Assembly: GCF_006088715.1 (NCBI RefSeq)
Contig: NZ_CP030771.1
Span: 8,120,001-8,184,000 of the forward strand
Direction of reading: 5' to 3'
Origin: Streptomyces sp. YIM 121038
Lineage (GTDB): Bacteria > Actinomycetota > Actinomycetes > Streptomycetales > Streptomycetaceae
DNA length: 64,000 bases
Shown: positions 62,300 through 64,000 of the stretch, piece by piece
Layout of the letters: every line of letters begins with the position of its first letter
Position numbering within the stretch: the first letter of the stretch is position 1
The notes under the pieces: model-generated
The model's database searches: none
Told to the model about the DNA's origin: nothing
The model's input: the letters and a program-made list of their open reading frames with translations, nothing else
Program-made: the position numbers and the translations under genes

Positions 62300-63286
62300 G
62301 TCGCCGTCCTGTCGTTCGCCCACGAGCGCGCCGCGACGTACGCCCGGCTGCTGCGCGCGACCCCCGGCGTCGACCTGCTCGTCGCGGACCCCGAAGGGCC
62401 GCCGGACGACCCGGCCCGGGGCCCGGCCGCCGCCCGGCGGCTCGACGCGGCGTACGCGGGCAGCTGGGACAAGGCCTTCGCCTTGCGCCCCGACGCCGTG
62501 GTCGTCACGAGCGAGGTCGCCCGCCGCCGGGAACTGGTCGAGCGGGCCGCCGAGATCGGCGCCCACGTCCTGTGCGAACAGCCCCTGGCGGCCACCGACG
62601 CCGACGCCGACGCCATGGCGCGCGCCTGCGCGGACGCCGGGGTGCGCCTCGCCGTCGCCGCACCGGCCTGCTGCGGCCCGGCGTTCGCCGCCGTGCGCCG
62701 ACAGCTAGCCGACGGCGCGGCCGTCGGAGCGCTCACCACCGTCCACGGGGCGTACCACGGCCCCGCCGCACAGGAGGCGGGCGGCGCCCTGCGCACCCAC
62801 GCGGCCGTCCTGCTCGACCTCGTGGACACGGTGCTCGACGGCATCCCCGCGACGCAGGTCTACGCCCAGTCGAACAGCGTCCTCAGCGGCGACCCGGACG
62901 TCGAGAGCGCGGCCCTGCTCACCGTGCGCTACGCGGACGGGACGGTCGCGGCCCTCGACGGCAGCTGGAGCCCGCCGGCGGACCCGGCGGGCGCCGGGCC
63001 CACGCTGACCTTCGTCGGCGAACGGGGCAGCGTCGAGTTCACCGCCCGCCCGAAGCTGCTCGGCGGGTTCGACTCCGCCACGGGCCGCGAACGGTGGACC
63101 ACGGGCGGGGCCGACCCCTGCGCGGCCGTGCTCGACGCCTTCGTCGCCTCGCTCGGCACGGGCCACTGGGCCGGTCCCGACGGCGCGACCGGCGTGCGTA
63201 CCCTGCGGGTGATCCGGGCAGCCTACGAGTCGGCGCGCACGGGCCGGCCCGTCGACGTGGCCGTCCCCGAGCCCGCCCGGCCGTAG
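62294..63286 (+). CDS. Gfo/Idh/MocA-family oxidoreductase 2 (altered catalytic motif)
   Basis: A 330-aa paralogue. The Rossmann fold starts MKVAVLSFAHERAA, lacking the usual GxGxxG; the EKP motif is CEQPLAA, so the catalytic Lys is Gln; and the H-x-x-D region is also poor. It may bind cofactor weakly or act as a partner of oxidoreductase 1. ATG 62294 follows GAAGGAGG; ATG 62273 upstream is also usable because of the duplicated segment. Confidence 0.83.
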   Translation: MKVAVLSFAHERAATYARLLRATPGVDLLVADPEGPPDDPARGPAAARRLDAAYAGSWDKAFALRPDAVVVTSEVARRRELVERAAEIGAHVLCEQPLAATDADADAMARACADAGVRLAVAAPACCGPAFAAVRRQLADGAAVGALTTVHGAYHGPAAQEAGGALRTHAAVLLDLVDTVLDGIPATQVYAQSNSVLSGDPDVESAALLTVRYADGTVAALDGSWSPPADPAGAGPTLTFVGERGSVEFTARPKLLGGFDSATGRERWTTGGADPCAAVLDAFVASLGTGHWAGPDGATGVRTLRVIRAAYESARTGRPVDVAVPEPARP

Positions 63287-63311
63287 CGGACCCGCTCGGT
63301 ACCTTCAACCT

Positions 63312-63355
63312 CGGCGAAGGGGTGAGGGGCGCACACGCCCCGCACCCCTTCGCCG
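63312..63355 (+). terminator. Intrinsic terminator
   Basis: A 20-bp stem with one mismatch (63312-63331 with 63336-63355) and a 4-nt loop lies between the oxidoreductase pair and the FMN reductase gene. Confidence 0.8.
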
Positions 63356-63371
63356 CGACAGGGAGACGCGC

Positions 63372-63935
63372 ATGACAAGGATCGGGATCATCCTCGGCAC
63401 CACCCGGCCCGGCCGCGTCGGACCCCAGGTCGCCCAGTGGGTCGAGAAGGCCGCCCGCACCCACGGCGAGGCGGACTTCGAACTCGTCGACCTCGCCGAC
63501 TACGACCTGCCGCTCTTCGACGAGCCGCGGTCCCCGCGCATGGGTGACTACGAGCACGCCCACACCCGCGCCTGGAGCAGCAAGATCGCCGAGCTCGACG
63601 GGTTCGTCTTCGTCACCCCCGAGTACAACTGGTCGATCCCGGCCGCGCTCAAGAACGCCATCGACTTCGTCTACAACGAGTGGAACGACAAGGCGGCCGG
63701 TTTCGTCGGCTACGGCGCGAGCGCCAACGGCGTCCGGGCCGTCGAGCACCTGCGCACCATCGCCGCGGCCGTCCAGCTCTCACCCGTGTACACGCAGGTC
63801 AACCTGTCGCTCCTGACCGACTTCGAGCAGTACGAGACCTTCACCCCCGCCGAACGCCACGACGCCGTGCTCCAGCGGATGCTCACCGAACTGATCACCC
63901 GGACCCATACGCTCGCGCCCCTTCGCCGGGCGTGA
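63372..63935 (+). CDS. NAD(P)H-dependent FMN reductase
   Basis: A 187-aa flavodoxin-fold enzyme with the FMN phosphate loop GTTRPGRVG (9-17) and the PEYNWSIPAALKNAIDF motif that stacks on the flavin. Such enzymes supply reduced flavin or reduce quinones. GGGAGACG precedes the ATG. Confidence 0.93.
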   Translation: MTRIGIILGTTRPGRVGPQVAQWVEKAARTHGEADFELVDLADYDLPLFDEPRSPRMGDYEHAHTRAWSSKIAELDGFVFVTPEYNWSIPAALKNAIDFVYNEWNDKAAGFVGYGASANGVRAVEHLRTIAAAVQLSPVYTQVNLSLLTDFEQYETFTPAERHDAVLQRMLTELITRTHTLAPLRRA

Positions 63936-63963
63936 ACCACCGCACGCGCAAGGAGGACCACCG

Positions 63964-64000
63964 ATGAGCACGCCGACCGCGGAGCCCGCCACCGAGCCCA
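63964..64000 (+). CDS. Start of a further gene, cut by the window edge
   Basis: The first 12 codons (MSTPTAEPATEP) follow a perfect AAGGAGG site about 7 nt upstream. There is too little sequence to name a product. The 28-bp gap after the FMN reductase suggests an operon. Confidence 0.6.
   Translation, partial: MSTPTAEPATEP

Overview
The window is high-GC actinobacterial DNA and almost certainly Streptomyces. Codons are strongly GC-biased at the third position, GTG starts are frequent, ribosome binding sites are AGGAGG-like, one gene carries a TTA codon, and the families present (type I PKS, Rpf lysozyme-like proteins, M4 proteases with PPC-type tails, GlgM/GlgC) are typical of the genus.

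Left (1-22.8 kb): the 3' end of a modular polyketide cluster. The first PKS gene runs in from the left edge and holds the ACP of an upstream module plus two complete modules (KS-AT-KR-ACP twice, both methylmalonyl-type). The second PKS (10043-22774) holds KS-AT-DH-ER-KR-ACP (malonyl) and KS-AT-DH-KR-ACP (methylmalonyl) and ends in a thioesterase, so these are the last four modules of the assembly line. Read colinearly they predict C1-C9 as a 2-methyl-2-enoate, C4/C5 methylenes, then a 6,8-dimethyl-7,9-diol. From 22.9 to 30.6 kb come accessory genes: a GT39/ArnT-like membrane glycosyltransferase, an acyl-CoA ligase, a free-standing acyltransferase, a P450, an agmatinase-type ureohydrolase and a type II thioesterase. 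Ligase + free acyltransferase + ureohydrolase is the known signature of a 4-guanidinobutyryl (arginine-derived) starter that is later unmasked to an amine, so the product is plausibly a large amino-polyol macrolide of the desertomycin/oasomycin kind (inference).

Middle (30.7-42.9 kb): the most unusual locus. Two DesK/NarX-type sensor kinase genes point at each other around one LuxR-type response regulator gene. Their cores form an apparently perfect inverted repeat of 1,090 bp per arm around a 985-bp spacer that carries the regulator. Recombination between the arms would flip the regulator from one kinase's transcription unit to the other's while leaving every reading frame intact. Next come a YdbS/YdbT-like PH-domain membrane pair, an MMPL exporter, and a small uncharacterised island (DUF5988-like protein, a 248-aa unknown, and a divergently transcribed FAD amine oxidase with a TTA codon), then a cold-shock-domain protein.

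Right (43-64 kb): a secreted M4-M28-CBM protease fusion; an XRE/TPR-like regulator divergent from a caspase-KAP NTPase fusion (candidate defence locus); then mostly conserved metabolism and envelope genes: panD, a GNAT protein, an Asp/Glu racemase-like protein, a proline-rich peptide, gnd, a CE7 esterase, an Rpf-LysM-M23 wall hydrolase, a DMT/NIPA-like transporter, an FhuF-like Fe-S protein, glgM and glgC, two Gfo/Idh/MocA oxidoreductases, an NADPH:FMN reductase and the first codons of one more gene.
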